From: Sphagnum compactum | Taxonomy: Eukaryota > Bryophyta > Sphagnopsida > Sphagnales | Direction: 5' to 3' | NCBI GenBank assembly: GCA_965153455.1 | Contig: OZ234493.1 | Location: forward strand, 10,840,213-10,904,212 | DNA length: 64,000 nt | In this document: one piece after another, positions 13,383 to 25,782 of the stretch | Layout of the letters: the number at the start of each line of letters is the position of its first letter | Position numbering within the stretch: position 1 is the stretch's first letter | The notes under the pieces: generated by a model | Seen by the model: only the letters and a program-made list of their open reading frames with translations | Database searches by the model: none | What the model was told of the DNA's origin: nothing | Program-made: the position numbers and the translations under genes

Positions 13383-14040
13383 CAACAACAACAATAAAAG
13401 AAGGAAACAATAAGGCACTGCCTACATTATTACCAACACTAGTATTGGCTTCTTCAGCTCAAAACATCGGGCGGTTCAAACTCCCAACTCCAAACCTTGG
13501 TTTGATACGCCCGAGGTTAACGAGGAGGAGGCAACACAAACAACAACAACAGCAATAATGTTAAACGATAGATAGCTGTGAAAAGCAAGAGAAGAAGTTG
13601 CGGAGAAGAAGATTCACCAGGCTTTTCCTTTTTTCTTTTTTTCGCAACTACTTTGGTTTGGTTGTTGGAGCAGATTGATTGATTGATTCAGCCCCAAAAC
13701 AAAACAAAATTGCCAAAAAAAAACTGCAGAATTTTTATAAAATTAAAAAAAAAAAAGAAAAAAAAAAAAAAGGAGAGAGTGGAGGAGGAGGAGGCGGAGG
13801 AGGAGTTCAAAGAAGAAGAAGAAGAAGAGGGAGTGATGATAGTAAGAGATGAGAGGAAAGGACAAACTGGCACAAAACAACAACAACGACAAACAACAAA
13901 GCAGAAAGAGGAAAGCGCAGGTGACTGCAGCTGCAGACTGCAGTTACGAAGGAGACGACGGGTATAAATACTGTATATAATACGTTTGAATCTATACGTA
14001 CATACTTTTCTCTATACATACCTTTTCTATGTACTCATTT
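13121..14040 (-). promoter_or_regulatory. 5' leader and promoter region of the receptor-like kinase
   Basis: Upstream of the kinase ATG the minus strand carries a long low-complexity leader. On the plus strand a CAG run followed by CAA repeats lies at 13,350-13,394, an A-rich then GGA/GAA-rich tract at 13,740-13,835, and CAA-type repeats near 13,877-13,897. Read on the minus strand, TATA-like sequences occur at about 13,961-13,985. The core promoter could be there, giving a leader of roughly 0.8 kb, but no start site can be fixed from sequence. Confidence 0.35.
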
Positions 14041-14690
14041 GTAACTGTATATAATTTTAATATAATAGAAAAAATACGTTTTAAATCTCAATTGCACACT
14101 GCAGTTCAGGTTTTTCTTTTTTCTTTTTGGGTTTTTTCAATGTATTTTTTTTAAAAATAATTTTAATCATTTATAATTTTGAAATTCAATTCTAATAAAA
14201 TATTTAAACAGAGGTTTTTTTTTTTTTTTGGGTAGGTAGGTAGGTAGGTAGAAGGCAACTTTTTTTTCTTTTTCTTTGTTTTTTTCTTTTTTTCCAGCCC
14301 CTCTTTTTTGTGAGTGAACACTGAACTTTCAATATGCATAGTTACATTGACACCTTTGACACCAATTATGTTATTTTAAGAATTTTCAAAATTTTCAAAA
14401 AAAAATTTTCAAATTTTTTTTTATTTAAAAAAATTTCCAACAAGGAATCTTCAAAAAGAAAATAATTGTTCAACACTAAACCTTTGAACCTTATTATGTA
14501 TATACATATGTATGTATGTATGTATGATAAAGCCCATGGGTGGGGGAGGGGGCCAACATTCCCAAAATGTACCACCTTGTCCTAAGCCCCTTATTTTGGG
14601 AATGCTCCCCGACACATATGAACATCATCCCCAACCAAAAACCTCAACATACTTAGATCACGAGACCGAGGAAGGAGAGCATTGAAGAGC
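14041..14690. other. AT-rich intergenic DNA with simple repeats
   Basis: Contains poly-T runs, a GGTA run at 14,232-14,250 and a TATG run at 14,505-14,525. No gene was recognised. Confidence 0.5.
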
Positions 14691-14945
14691 GTCTCTCTCG
14701 ATGTCTAGGCCTTATGAAAAATGAAAACCATGTTAAGTCTAGTTATGCCTACGTACTCTTTAAGAATGAATGAATGAGAGAGATGTTAAGTTTAGTTACG
14801 CCTACCTATTCCTTAAGAGTGAGAAGGAAGTTTATACCTACTTTGCGATTGAGTATTCCTTACGAATGGAAGCGATGTTATGCATGGGCTTATGCTTGTT
14901 TCATTCCCTAAGAAAGTAATCGTATGTTAAGCCTAAATAGATGCA
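14690..14945. repeat. Degenerate tandem repeat, about 70-bp unit
   Basis: The phrase 'gttaagtctagttatgccta' recurs with changes near 14,732, 14,786 and 14,928. Between copies there are related 'attccttaagaatg' phrases. Three to four diverged copies are visible. No coding potential follows the period. Confidence 0.55.
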
Positions 14946-15019
14946 ACATCCTTTTTCCTCGTTGTAAAGACAAAACAAAGCATATAAGCAAAATAAAACA
15001 TCACTCTCACTTGTAAAGG

Positions 15020-15220
15020 ATTAGGTAACAAAACCCTCATCGTTTTAAAGAAAGAAAACCTTAAACCCTAAAACTCTAAACTCATTAGGTATAAAATCCT
15101 CATTGTTTTAAAGAAAGAGAAAACCTTAAACCCTAAAACTCTAAACTCATTAGGTATAAGAATCCTTGTCATTTTTAAAAGTTGATAACCCTAAACCTTA
15201 AAACCCTAAACTCATACAAA
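15020..15220. repeat. Three-copy tandem repeat containing telomere-like 'aaaccctaaa'
   Basis: A unit of about 65 bases includes 'gttttaaagaaagaaaacct', 'taaaccctaaaactctaaac' and 'tcattaggtataa'. It occurs twice almost unchanged and a third time diverged. It embeds interstitial AAACCCT motifs resembling the plant telomere repeat. An AC then TA dinucleotide run follows at 15,222-15,254. Confidence 0.75.
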
Positions 15221-15254
15221 TACACACACACACACATAAATATATATATATAAG

Positions 15255-17060
15255 AGGTTCTCCAAATACTCTAAAGAGATTTTGTCTTGTGTCGTATGTA
15301 TATTTTTGATCCCTTATGTTGAAGGGCTTTTTTTTTTTTTTTTGGGGGATGATTTTTAATCTTTTTTTTAATATATGCTTTTTAGTTTGCTCCATGTTGC
15401 ATGATTGTAGAACACAATTATTTGTTTGAAGGAGATCTTGAGACGAATGAAATCAAATGTGCTACAACAACCCTTCTTTTTCCTTTCCTCGACATGTTGT
15501 TACCTATCATGTAGCCAATTGTTATTAAAGTTGCCCTCTTTTTTCCCACTAATGCTTACATCGAGATCAAGTCCCAACAACTTTCACCGTAGCTTAGAGT
15601 CAACCTTAGCATCGAGAAGACAAAATATTTTTTATTCTTTAAAAAAAAATCATTTCATTTTTTTATGGATTTTGAAATTATTACTTTTTTCAATTTATTA
15701 TAATATTTTCATAATGAAAAATGAAATTATCAATACCATAGCTTGCCAAATTATGAAGGTTTTCAAAAACTCAACTTCATAATTTTCCAAAAATAAAAAT
15801 ATTATATATATATATATAAAGGGTTATAAAACTAACCCTAAGGTAAACATACTATATTAATACCCATTACGAGGTAGGTGCTACTAGGTACAAGGTACTC
15901 AAAAAATAAATGTTGATTCTTTCTTTGAAAGAAACAAAGAACAAAAATATTTCACATATTTATTAACACAATCATTTGATACCCATGGTTCAAGAGTTAG
16001 GTTGGATTTTTTAAAACCTTAATTGATGACAATTTTTTCTTCTTTACCCCCCTCCCCCCCTTTTTTTTTGGTTGGGGCCTTTTTGTTCTTCCCTTGTTTT
16101 TCAAATTATGCTTCAATCAAAAACTCTTTTGGTTTCACACCTTTGGAGAGGAGCTTGAGAGTGCATTGCAATAAACCCTTTTTGTTGCATGCATTGTAAT
16201 TCTAGTCAAATTGGTATGAAACAAAAGCAAAGTTCCCTTGTTTCCTTTTTTTTTGCATGGATGCGCACCTTTTCTCTTTGTGTAGTAAAATTTATGTTCA
16301 TTGTGTTGTGTGTTGTAAAGCATAATGTTACAATAGCTATCCCAAGTGTGGGTCATATTTTTTCACTTTGGAGCACATTCAATAATCCATCTTGTGCTCA
16401 CTTATGTTACATACAATGTCATTGTTGTTGTTGTTGTTGTTGTTCAACCCTAAAATGCCATTCAAAAGAACTTAGAATTTTGTACTTTTTTGTGAGTCTT
16501 GTCTTGATACTTTTGGTGCCAAATTCAATCAACTATGCATTTCCTTTGTTTTAGGTATTGCTACAATTTGAGTTTGTTGGTTGATTTCTCTTTCTAACAT
16601 CATGAAAGAGGCAAAACTTGTTGCACTTGTGTGCAATGATGCATTTACTCTTCCCATTTCCCATTTAATCTTTCATTTTCTCAGTTTTGATCTTACATTT
16701 GGTCTTGCATTTCAATCCTACATTTTGATCTTGCATTTGGTTTTCTCAACTTTTAGATTTAGTTCCAACCTTGCCGACCCACATGTTAAACTTCACTTAT
16801 TGGTCACCCAATTGAGAGAGTTGAAGAGAGAGAGAGAGAGAGAGGAAAAAAGGGGCTTCTTGAAGAAAACACAAAAGGACTCAAGAGCTTCATTATACAA
16901 AAGGAATATACAACAGTCACACAACAACAAGAACAAAACAAAGTCAATAATTATATATCTCAAGGATCAAGTGTCACTCGTTTGCCAAAGACATAATTTC
17001 TTTCTCTTTCTTCCTTTCTTTCTTTCTAGCTCCTCATGTTTTTTACAAGGACAAAACTAG
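15255..17060. other. Intergenic DNA, nothing recognised apart from simple repeats
   Basis: Contains poly-T stretches, a TA run near 15,806-15,820, a TTG/TGT run near 16,422-16,443 and a GA run at 16,818-16,842. ORFs such as that at 16,581-17,060 are hydrophobic, composition-driven translations with no motif. Confidence 0.45.
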
Positions 17061-18050
17061 GTAATCATCATCATCCCTTTGGGTTGGCAACAAGCAGCAG
17101 CTGATTGCCTAATGGCTCTGCCCCATATGGCAAGTTCAAACCAGCAACAGTTCAAAATAGGATATATTCTGTGGTGAAGTTTCCCAAAAAATGAACTCAG
17201 AGTTCACAGTAACAACAACACTTGGTGAATATTGCTAAAAATGTGGGACCGAATGAACACTCTGCGTTGTTTCCCAGGCTCTCTCTCCCTGACAGACAAA
17301 CAGAGCCCAATAAATGATTGATGGTACCAAAAGGAGAAGAGAACACACAACAATCAAAGCACAAGAGAGTCAAAGAGCACAAAGCCAAGGAAAAAGTACC
17401 TGCACACAGAGGCTGGAGCAGTCATCATCAAACACCACCCAAAAGAAAAGATCGAGACATGGGTCTCCACAGAATACCCATGTCCACTTTCAGAGTCAAA
17501 GGTCAAAAACCCATTCAATACCATTCAAGTCATCTGTCACCCATCTGCTTGTTGCCCATGAGAAAGAAGTGTTGCTGAGAATGGGAAAAAAATCTGTGAT
17601 CTTGCAGAACCAGGGAAGTAGGAAATCTGATCAATCAAGTTCTGACCTGATTAGAATGATGATCAACTGCAGCAAATTGCACATACTAGTCCATTTTCTA
17701 CAATCATACAGAATGCTTTGGCTGTTGCAAGTACAAAACCCATGAAGAATTAATTTTCTCAGAGTTGCTTCTCTCTGCAAAAAGCACAGTTACAAACCAT
17801 GTCTTGAACTCCTTGACAAGGGAATTCCTTTAAGAAAAGTATTGATCTGTGGACATGATTTTTGTTGGGTTTGTGAGATCACTGTATTCTGAAGTTGTAT
17901 CCTGTGACAAGTTGGGTGTGAGAAGAGTATCTGGAAATCATCAACTGGGTAGCAGCTCCTCCATATATGATTTTGATATCTAGTAATTCAAAATACAACG
18001 AACAATCATCACTGCTGATCTAGACTTTCTTTGACAGCAGTTACACAAAA
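17061..18050 (-). other. Downstream flank and probable 3' UTR of the WRC gene
   Basis: Composition is less AT-rich than the spacer further left and continuous with the minus-strand WRC gene ending at 18,051, suggesting transcribed 3' UTR. No separate gene was recognised. ORFs on the plus strand here (17,314-17,745) lack motifs. Confidence 0.35.
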
Positions 18051-21000
18051 TCAGCCCTGTGGAAAAAAAGACAGCAATGATCGATTTTTCACCAGTTTTC
18101 GTCTCACTCCATACTGGATTGGCATTGGTGGGATTGATGGAGGCCGCACAGCTGGAAACATGTGTTTGACAGCTGCCTTCATCCCCTTGACTGCCAGCCT
18201 TGGGTTGATTGGCTTCGATGCTTTCTTCATCACTGCCCTGTACTTCTTGGATGGGGGCATGTGCAGATGTTGCACCGAGCTGCTCTCTTGTAACATTGGC
18301 CAAAGCAGCTCCTTGTCTTTGGAGAACAAGGTCTTGGGTACTGTGGTGGTGGTCTTGGGTAGCTGGTGCGATGATAATGAAACCTCTACAAGTGCTTCAA
18401 ACAGCAGGGCACTCTGCAAAAATTCACCCATTGGTGGTGGTGGTGGTGGTGTTGCTGCTCCTAACTGACTGGAATCAAAGCGTTCTAGATTTCCAAACAT
18501 CTTGGCCTTACCCTTCATTTTATCATTGGTACCATTGTCTCCTGTTGGCATTGAGCTGGATTTAGCTTTCGCACTCTGCCCGTTCTTCTTCAGTTCCGCA
18601 TTCTTGGGAGTTTGAATCCCTGCCACTTCTGCTGGCTTCTGAGAATGGACATATCGTGCTTTCTTTCTGGAATTTAAGTAAATGTGGTGTTCACAGAGAG
18701 TGTGACTCTCACGAGCAAGCATTGGACACTGCCATTTTGAGGAAGAATTACTCCCATCCTTCCTAGCACATCTAACACCCATCTGAATCCCCTTCTCTGC
18801 CTCAATTTTGGCTCGCATGGCCTTGAGAGTGCCAGGAATTGCACTGCCCCCACATTTGATGTCTCTTTCAAGTAGTTCAGCTTCCTCTAATTCTGACAGT
18901 TTCTGTTTTTCTTTCACATCTAATTCTCCCATGGCCTTCCTTGATGCTGACTTCATGGACTCCCACAATGAAGCCTTTGACATCTTAGACTCACCCGGTG
19001 CACTTGGTTCTGCTAACAATGTAGGTTGTTTCTCAGTCCCTGCAGTATCATTGGAACTCTTGATCTTTGAGTTTTGTAGGTTCTTGAATTCCTCAGCAGA
19101 TGCATTCAAAACAGCCTCAAATGTCTTCTGATATGCTTTTCTCCTGGTCTGTATTCCTGTTACCAAACCCATCCTGACTTACATATCAAGAGCGAGAGTG
19201 ACATTGTTTGTCTATGTTCACTAAACACAGCAGCAAATACAGTGATACCAGATTACAATTCTCCTGCTTCCAGTTCACAGCAGCCAAGGAAATTGGTTAT
19301 TCTGACTCTATTGTGCTATGCAACCAAGGGCATTTCTTAGCTTCGGAAATTTTGCATGTAAAGAAACTGCAAGAAGATAAAAACCGCACCTTCTTCTTGC
19401 AACTGGATTGAGTCAAATGGTAGTCTGCTGAGTGCGGATGGGGAGTCAGACTGAATGCATGCTGCTGCATCTGGCTGCCAGGGGGGGAGTTGAACCTTAG
19501 TATCCAAAGTGTTTTCATCCTCTTTACCACCACCACAGTATTGTCCGATAAAAACAGACCCAACACTAGAAAAAAGGCATGCTTTTGGTTGCATGAGTAG
19601 TAGTTCACAGAGGATGTAGCGACCTTGTACTTCTTCAAAATACGGGTTTGTCTCCAGATATGTTTTGACTTGTGCCTGCCAGTCACTACCAAACCTGGAT
19701 TGCATCTGTGAACCTAACATGGTCAGAATTTCCTTGAGCATGATCCCCGCACGACCTACCTCCAAGAGTTGAAGATACAGAGAATGTAGCAGGGATCCTT
19801 CTGGCTCCAGAGATGGGTGGTCTGACTCTTCATGTGTTGTTGTCACACAAGGTATGAATTTACTTTTGAGCTTGCAGGACCCTGAAGACGGTGGCACCCT
19901 CCTCTCTTTTGCTGAATCTGTTAACTGGCTAGACTCAGGCTCTTTACATGACACAAGCTCAGCTGACAACTCCACCTACAAGAACCCCATCAGAAAGACT
20001 CACCCAAATCAATTGCAAATTCACAATCCAAGGACAACCTGAGCAATTCTGCACTAAATCTCAAACATTCTGAGAGTTTGCAACGCATCATAGATAGAAG
20101 AATAACCCCCATTTCTGCAATAACCATATATTCCTGTCTGGTTGATGAACAAAGCTCACCAATTTTTTTTTCTGTCCAACTCTTAAACCCACAAAAGAAA
20201 GCCAAAAACTTGGATCTGATTTGAACCCCCAAATCTCTCTTCTTCTTGTGTTTGCATTAATGTACATGTGAGACATGAATGTGATTATTCTTGAAGAACC
20301 ACTCACCTGAACAACACCAGCTGCAGGTGGCAGTGAAGACATCAAATTGTCAATAACCATCCCTTGTCCAAACTCTGCTGATTCAAGCACATTGAGTGGA
20401 AGCACTAGTGACACCTGAGCCTGAATGCACAAATGGGTGTACAGTTCTTAACTAATTGTCAGGAAGCAGCAGCATTCAGGCCTCCTCTCCAACCAAACCA
20501 GTGAATCCCTAGCTCCTCAATCAAAAGACTGCTCTCTTCAGAGGACCCATGACCAGTTTGTATGGTTTCCAGACTCCTGTCAGGAAATTCTCTACAACTT
20601 GGAAAAGCCTAACTTCATGATCAGATGACAATGATCAGATCATCATCTCTACAACAACAACAACAATATATTGATCATCACTGTATGTATGAGATAGAGG
20701 ATTTAATGGGTTTGAACATTTCACTGTGTACCTCAGCAGAGCCTGTTGTTGTTGTTGTTTTTGTTGTTGCACCAGCAGCAGCAAGAAGAAGAGATTTTGC
20801 ATTCATTCCAGCAACAACCTCTTGTTGTTGTTGCAGCTGCAAGAAGGGACTTGGATTTGCCTTTCCCTCTTGGTATGAAGCTTCTTCTTCGTCTTCTTCT
20901 TCTTCTTCTTCCCCTGCTGCTGCTGCTGCCCTCAATTGGCTGCTGCTGCTGCATTTCCCAATCTTTGTGATCCCTAGACTCCCTAGGTAATGCCTGGTGA

Positions 21001-21571
21001 TATTCTCCTCATCCTTGGAGGCGGCAGCAGCAAGCTCCTGATCCACATCAACTGGGCTGCTGTAAACATGAGCAGCCAAGGCAGATGGGTACTTCAAAGC
21101 AGACTTGTCTTCTTCTTCTTCTTCTGCCTGGTCAAGAGCAACAAATGCTGCTGCTGCTGGTCCTGTACTTCTCCCAATCCTTGCATCCATCACTCCATTC
21201 TGCACAGCAAGATCCACTAGAGTAGCAGCCTGGTGGTGATGATCAGCGGCGGCAGCTACCAATTGTCCACCGGATAGTACCCTGGAAGTTCCATCACCAC
21301 CACCATGCTCTTGCAGTTCTCCTGTGAAGCTTGGAAAGCCCAACAACGAATTCTTCTTCCTCTTCTTCTTCTGATTCGTCGTTTCCACTACGGTCTGAAC
21401 ATGTGTTGGCGGTTGGAACCTGGAACGTCCAGCACCCAAGAATCTCTTCACGCCCACTAGTACTAGTTCTTCTTTTTCCCAGCTGCTCCAGTCCACCTTC
21501 TTCATGATGCTGCTATGCGCTACACCCATGTCCCACATCTCCGGTCTCTTGTACTTCCTCACCCTCGTCAT
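18051..21571 (-). CDS. WRC-domain nuclear protein with a winged-helix-like segment
   Basis: The model has four exons: 21571-20732, 20420-20307, 19975-19609 and 19177-18051, about 815 aa. The ATG at 21,571 opens with 'MTRVRKYKRPE', a basic start like the 'MRIRKR' start seen in other plant WRC proteins; the open frame further upstream has no ATG. Exon 1 carries a 'KKKRKK' nuclear-localisation-like run and long Ala/Glu/Gln tracts. Residues about 380-440 ('LLEVGRAGIMLKEIL', 'NPYFEEVQGRYIL') look like a winged-helix fold. Residues 575-615 hold a WRC-type zinc motif: Cys577, Cys591, Cys602, His604/605 within 'KWQCPML' and 'CEHH'. WRC domains occur in growth-regulating factors and JmjC demethylases, but neither QLQ nor JmjC is visible here. 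A chromatin or transcription role is inferred. The exon 3/4 junction is uncertain: the frame-keeping acceptor ends in AAG, and longer versions of exon 3 are possible. Confidence 0.72.
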
Positions 21572-22782
21572 GAATGCTTTTTGCTTCTGATCCAAATCGC
21601 ACAACCCAAGGAAAAGAAGAAAGAAGAAGAAGAAGCAGCAGCAGCAGCAGCTTGCCCTGGCTCAGATGTTCAGGACTTCCTCAACTTGGAATTACTCTGT
21701 AACTGATTCCAACGCAAGACCCATCACGTACAACATCAAGAAGAAGAAGAAGAAGAAGAGCAACAACAACAAGCTTCTTAATATGATGATGATCTTTGCC
21801 TACAGTCCGTGAACTGGAGCTCAAGACATACCCAAGCTGCAGCCAAAGAAGAGGAGAAGAGCATGCTGCTGCTGCTGCTGCAGCAACTAGCAAAACAACA
21901 ACGGACAAACAAACAAACGAACCCACCCAATCTACAGCAGCGGCGTCTTGTGATGAGACTTATAACAGACCATCCGAACATGGTCGAGGGACATCATGGA
22001 TGTCTCAAGATCATCATCATCATCATCATCGGCGGCGACGGCGGCGGCATCTTGTTGCATGTGAAATCCATGGCAACCCTTTCTTTCCTCACGACAAGGA
22101 TGGAAAATTTCATTTGGGTTTTGTTGTCTTTCTTCTTCCCAGTGTTCTTGGGTGTTTCTGGTTCTCTCTAGATCATCATCTTCTTCTTCTTGTTCTTCAT
22201 GGTGTTTCTGGTTTTCTTCTTCTTGTTCTTCTTCATGTATGTATGTATGTGTGTAGCACTATGACGACGAGACAGAGTTCAACAATCCAACACCCAACTG
22301 TTTCTGTAAATCGTCTTTGTAAGTGGAAACTTCAAAGCTCCATGCTGCTGCTGCTGCTGCTGTTGTCGTCGATAGATAATCTATGATGGAGTTACAGCAT
22401 GCATCAAGAGTAACAAACCATTGTTGCACAAATCCTTGTTGCTACAATGGTGATGGTGGTGGTGATGATGATGATTATGATGATCTGACAAAATGCAAAA
22501 TGCTGCAGCCTGTTTCTCAGGATCAGCATCATTCATCAACCCTGCCGAGGCACTGCTGCTACTATCCTGTACATGGGTCTTTTCCAGGAGCTCAAAATCT
22601 GTTTGGGCTTTGTTTATCATCTGTAGAAAAATTCTCCTTCAAAAGACACTGTTTGTACTGGGGGTTGTTGTATCCAGCAATTTTTAAAACTGGGTTTGAT
22701 TGCAGAGATGCAAACAGTTTTGTTCTCTCCTTTACATTTCTTGAAGAATGTACATGGCAACAACACTAATCCACAAATCCAA

Positions 22783-22841
<59 letters not shown>

Positions 22842-22990
22842 TCTGAACATTCCACAAATCCAGAAAGATTTCTCTCAACTCTCTATGTCTCAGACAACAG
22901 TTGAACATCCAGAGTTCTCTCTCTCTCTCATCTAACACACAAATCTACAAACCCAGAAATCTGTGAGGGTATATGAACCAAGCTCCTCAG
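21572..22990 (-). promoter_or_regulatory. 5' leader and promoter region of the WRC gene, rich in trinucleotide repeats
   Basis: Upstream of the WRC-gene ATG lie many triplet tracts: AAG/CAG at about 21,614-21,652, AAG at 21,738-21,760, CTG at 21,863-21,880, ATC at 22,010-22,030, CTT at about 22,184-22,232, CTG at 22,342-22,362 and GAT/GGT at 22,449-22,483. A TC run followed by an AC run sits at 22,784-22,841. The pattern continues that of the coding exons and suggests transcribed leader. No TATA box or start site can be fixed. Confidence 0.35.
22784..22841. repeat. Compound dinucleotide microsatellite (TC)n(AC)n
   Basis: An uninterrupted TC run passes directly into an AC run, about 58 bases in total. 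It lies upstream of the minus-strand WRC gene. A shorter TC run recurs at 22,915-22,929. Confidence 0.9.
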
Positions 22991-23169
22991 AAACCAATTG
23001 TGTTTGCAACATCATGATCATGGAAGGATTTGTATGGTTTTTGGCACCAATTTGAGTGCAATGATGTTTCTCCAAGCCTCCTTCTCCTGCTCCTCCACTA
23101 CCTCCTTTTGCTGCAATGTACATGGCATGATCACTTGCAAGAAGATTTTGCAAGAAATTTGTTGACTTG

Positions 23170-23630
23170 GGTATTGCAGGAAATGGGCTTTGATGTAAAA
23201 ATTTCTTGGTCCTTGTAGATGTTGCATGAAATGATTTGAAGTTAGAAATTTGTTGACTTGGGTAATGCATGAAACAACTTGAAGTCCAAATTTCTTGACT
23301 TGGGTTTTGCATAATACGCCTCCAAAGAGAAATTTGTTGACTTGGGTGTTGCATGAAACAAGTTGAAGTCCAAATTTTGGTGACTTGGGTCTTTCATAGT
23401 ACAATTTGAAATAGAAATTTCTTGTCTTGGGTATTGCATGAAACAAGTTGAACCAAATTTCATGACTTGGGTCTTGCATAGTACGATTTGAAATAGAAAT
23501 TTGTTGACTTGGGCATTGCATGAAACAAGTTGAAGTCCAAATTTCTTGACTTGGGTCTTGCATAATACAACTCAAAATAGAAATTTCTTGACCTGGGTAT
23601 TGCATGAAATGATTTGAAGTAGAAATATGA
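23170..23630. repeat. Composite tandem array, about 60-bp unit with alternating subtypes
   Basis: The phrase 'aaatttcttgacttgggt' recurs about every 60 bases, with variants 'tgttgacttggg' and 'cttgtcttggg'. After each, 'attgcatgaaacaagttgaa' alternates with 'cttgcatagtacgatttgaa'. Eight or so units are visible, and the alternation suggests a higher-order unit of about 120 bases. Long minus-strand frames (195 and 140 codons) are produced by the repeat itself and I do not treat them as genes. Confidence 0.85.
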
Positions 23631-25600
23631 CCAACAACACATCATGCAATTGAATAGCAATCACATTCACTCACTCATTTGCATGTCTTTTATGAATTCA
23701 CTTCAAATCTTTAGTTTATATATATATATATATATATTTGTGAGAATGAAACTAAGGATGTTGGAAAAGAAATCCCCTCAAGAATTTCAAAGATGGGGAA
23801 TTTCCTTGCAAGCAATTATGAGTCAACTTCTTCCCAATTTTGATTGCATCCTTTTGGAGGTGGGTTTTAGAAGGCCTTTATGTTGTTTTATCACCATTTG
23901 TACATGAATGTCTTTTTTTTCAGGAATTTTTTTTCCATTTTTTAACAAAGAAATTAGGAATTTTTTGGAATTTTTTCTTTTCCTAGTGTAAATTTGACTA
24001 ATTTTGCTAAATTTTGGGGGGTTAAATTTAGCCAAAATTTTGACATACAAAAATGGGGGGGGGAAAAAAAAAACACTACATTTGTATAAGTCTTTGGTGA
24101 TGTTTTTATTGTCCTTAGAAAGTTCAATAAACCCAAAAGTATTGTCAATTGCTCAATGCTTGATTTCAAACATGCATAACCATAGATAATTGGATCATGT
24201 TTAGTGTGGAGTTAATATGAGGGATGTCCCCATTCTTGAGTAATTGTTTCCTTAAACCCATATTTTTCATTATTAAAATTTTTTGTGCCTTGGTTTTAGG
24301 TTTGGACTTACCTATACACCGATGAAAGAGCAAAGAAACATTCCCATGTCCTTTTGAGATAGACATGCCCCCAAACCTAGATGGGACGTCACCCGAACCA
24401 AATATCCCTTTCTCAAACCTAAAAGTTACTAGGGACACCCTATTAAAAATGTCCAAAAAAACAATGTTGGGAACATTAGTCGAAAGGCGAGTTGTATCTC
24501 TTTGTGGTGTTATTGTTGATATCCTTTGTAAAGCATTCATCCCAAGAGTTGTTTCAATCTATTGTTCTCTAATTTTTTTAACACAACACATAAGCACACA
24601 CTAATGAATCCTTTTGTGTATGGTGGATTTTATCTATAGGTCTTTAATGAATTGATTTTTGTAAAAATAAATTCCATTTGAATAAAAATATTGAATGACA
24701 TTGCATGCGACTTGAAGCAACTTATGAGTTATGGAACCCAAAGCTATTCCACTTAAACCAATTCCAATGAATCATTGTCATTGAAACATAAGGTTTAATA
24801 GAAAGTATGTCGAAATAGGCCCTTTCTTTTGATTAATTGGTGATTTCAAAAAATATAATAAAATGAAAGAGAAAAATATCATTTCAACTTGTTGAGATTT
24901 CAATTGTACAAAAATAATTAAACTTTTATTTTTATGGTATTTTTTAAACATTAGTCATATGTAGCGGTTACATGCAAGGTTTTTCAACAAGGAAGTCAAA
25001 AAACACCATCATTCTAAAGGTATGAAAAATCATTATACCTTCCCAACATTATTTCTAATCATTCATCTTGTAGATGAAGTTGCTTATAATGTGTCTACAT
25101 AAATGTTTACAATTTTTGTTGTAAAAATTCAATAATAAATTAGACAATGTGATGTTATGCCCAAGTAGGTAATTGAATTTTAATTTTTTTTCCCTACATT
25201 CAAAATTGTGAACAATAAAATAATGGGATTTGATTTATCATTATCCTTAATACACATCATAAAACGTATCATACACAATATCATCCACACCTATCTTCAT
25301 CACAATTTACAATTTATAAAAACTATTCACACATGTAACAAATGAATTATAATGAACATTTCAGTCAATCTAAAATACAACCCAAATTTGAAATCTACAT
25401 CTTTAAATGAAATCAAGAAAACAAATTCATGTATAAAAAGAACAAATGGTGTGTAAAAGAATCAATTCAACATGATATACTTGTTTTTTGGAAGTCAAAA
25501 TCAACATTTAGCAATGTAAATGTTTTATATTGGTATGCCCATGCATATATAAAAAGATAAATACATATCCTATATGGTTGGTATTTTTTTTTATAGGTTA
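23631..25600. other. AT-rich intergenic DNA, nothing recognised
   Basis: Contains a TA run at 23,716-23,738. An antisense frame of 124 codons (24,166-24,540) has no recognised motif. No gene is called. Confidence 0.45.
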
Positions 25601-25604
25601 TCTT

Positions 25605-25782
25605 TTTAATTACCCTATTCGATTGATAAATATTTCAAACTTATTCTACATGTATTTTACGAGGCTAGTATATAGTTGAAGTATACTTTAAACCACCATT
25701 TTAATTACTCTACCCAATTGATAACTATTTCAAACATACTTTACATGTATTTTGTTAAGCTAATATATAGTTGAAACAAACC
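25605..25782. repeat. Two-copy tandem duplication, about 93-bp unit
   Basis: The sequence 'taattaccctattcgattga' begins the first copy and 'taattactctacccaattga' the second, 93 bases later. Both continue through 'atttcaaac', 'tacatgtattt' and 'atatagttgaa'. About 80 percent of positions agree by eye. Confidence 0.75.

Noticed and set aside
16581-17060. A 159-codon plus-strand frame
   Set aside because: Hydrophobic, composition-driven peptide running through a GA microsatellite. No family is recognised.
22932-23605. Open frames of 140 and 195 codons on the minus strand with repeating 'MQ.PSQ.IS' phrases
   Set aside because: They are translations of a tandem array whose unit is near a multiple of three. 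There is no sign of coding selection.
24166-24540. A 124-codon minus-strand frame, considered as a retrotransposon fragment
   Set aside because: None of the protease, RT, integrase or gag zinc-knuckle motifs could be found.
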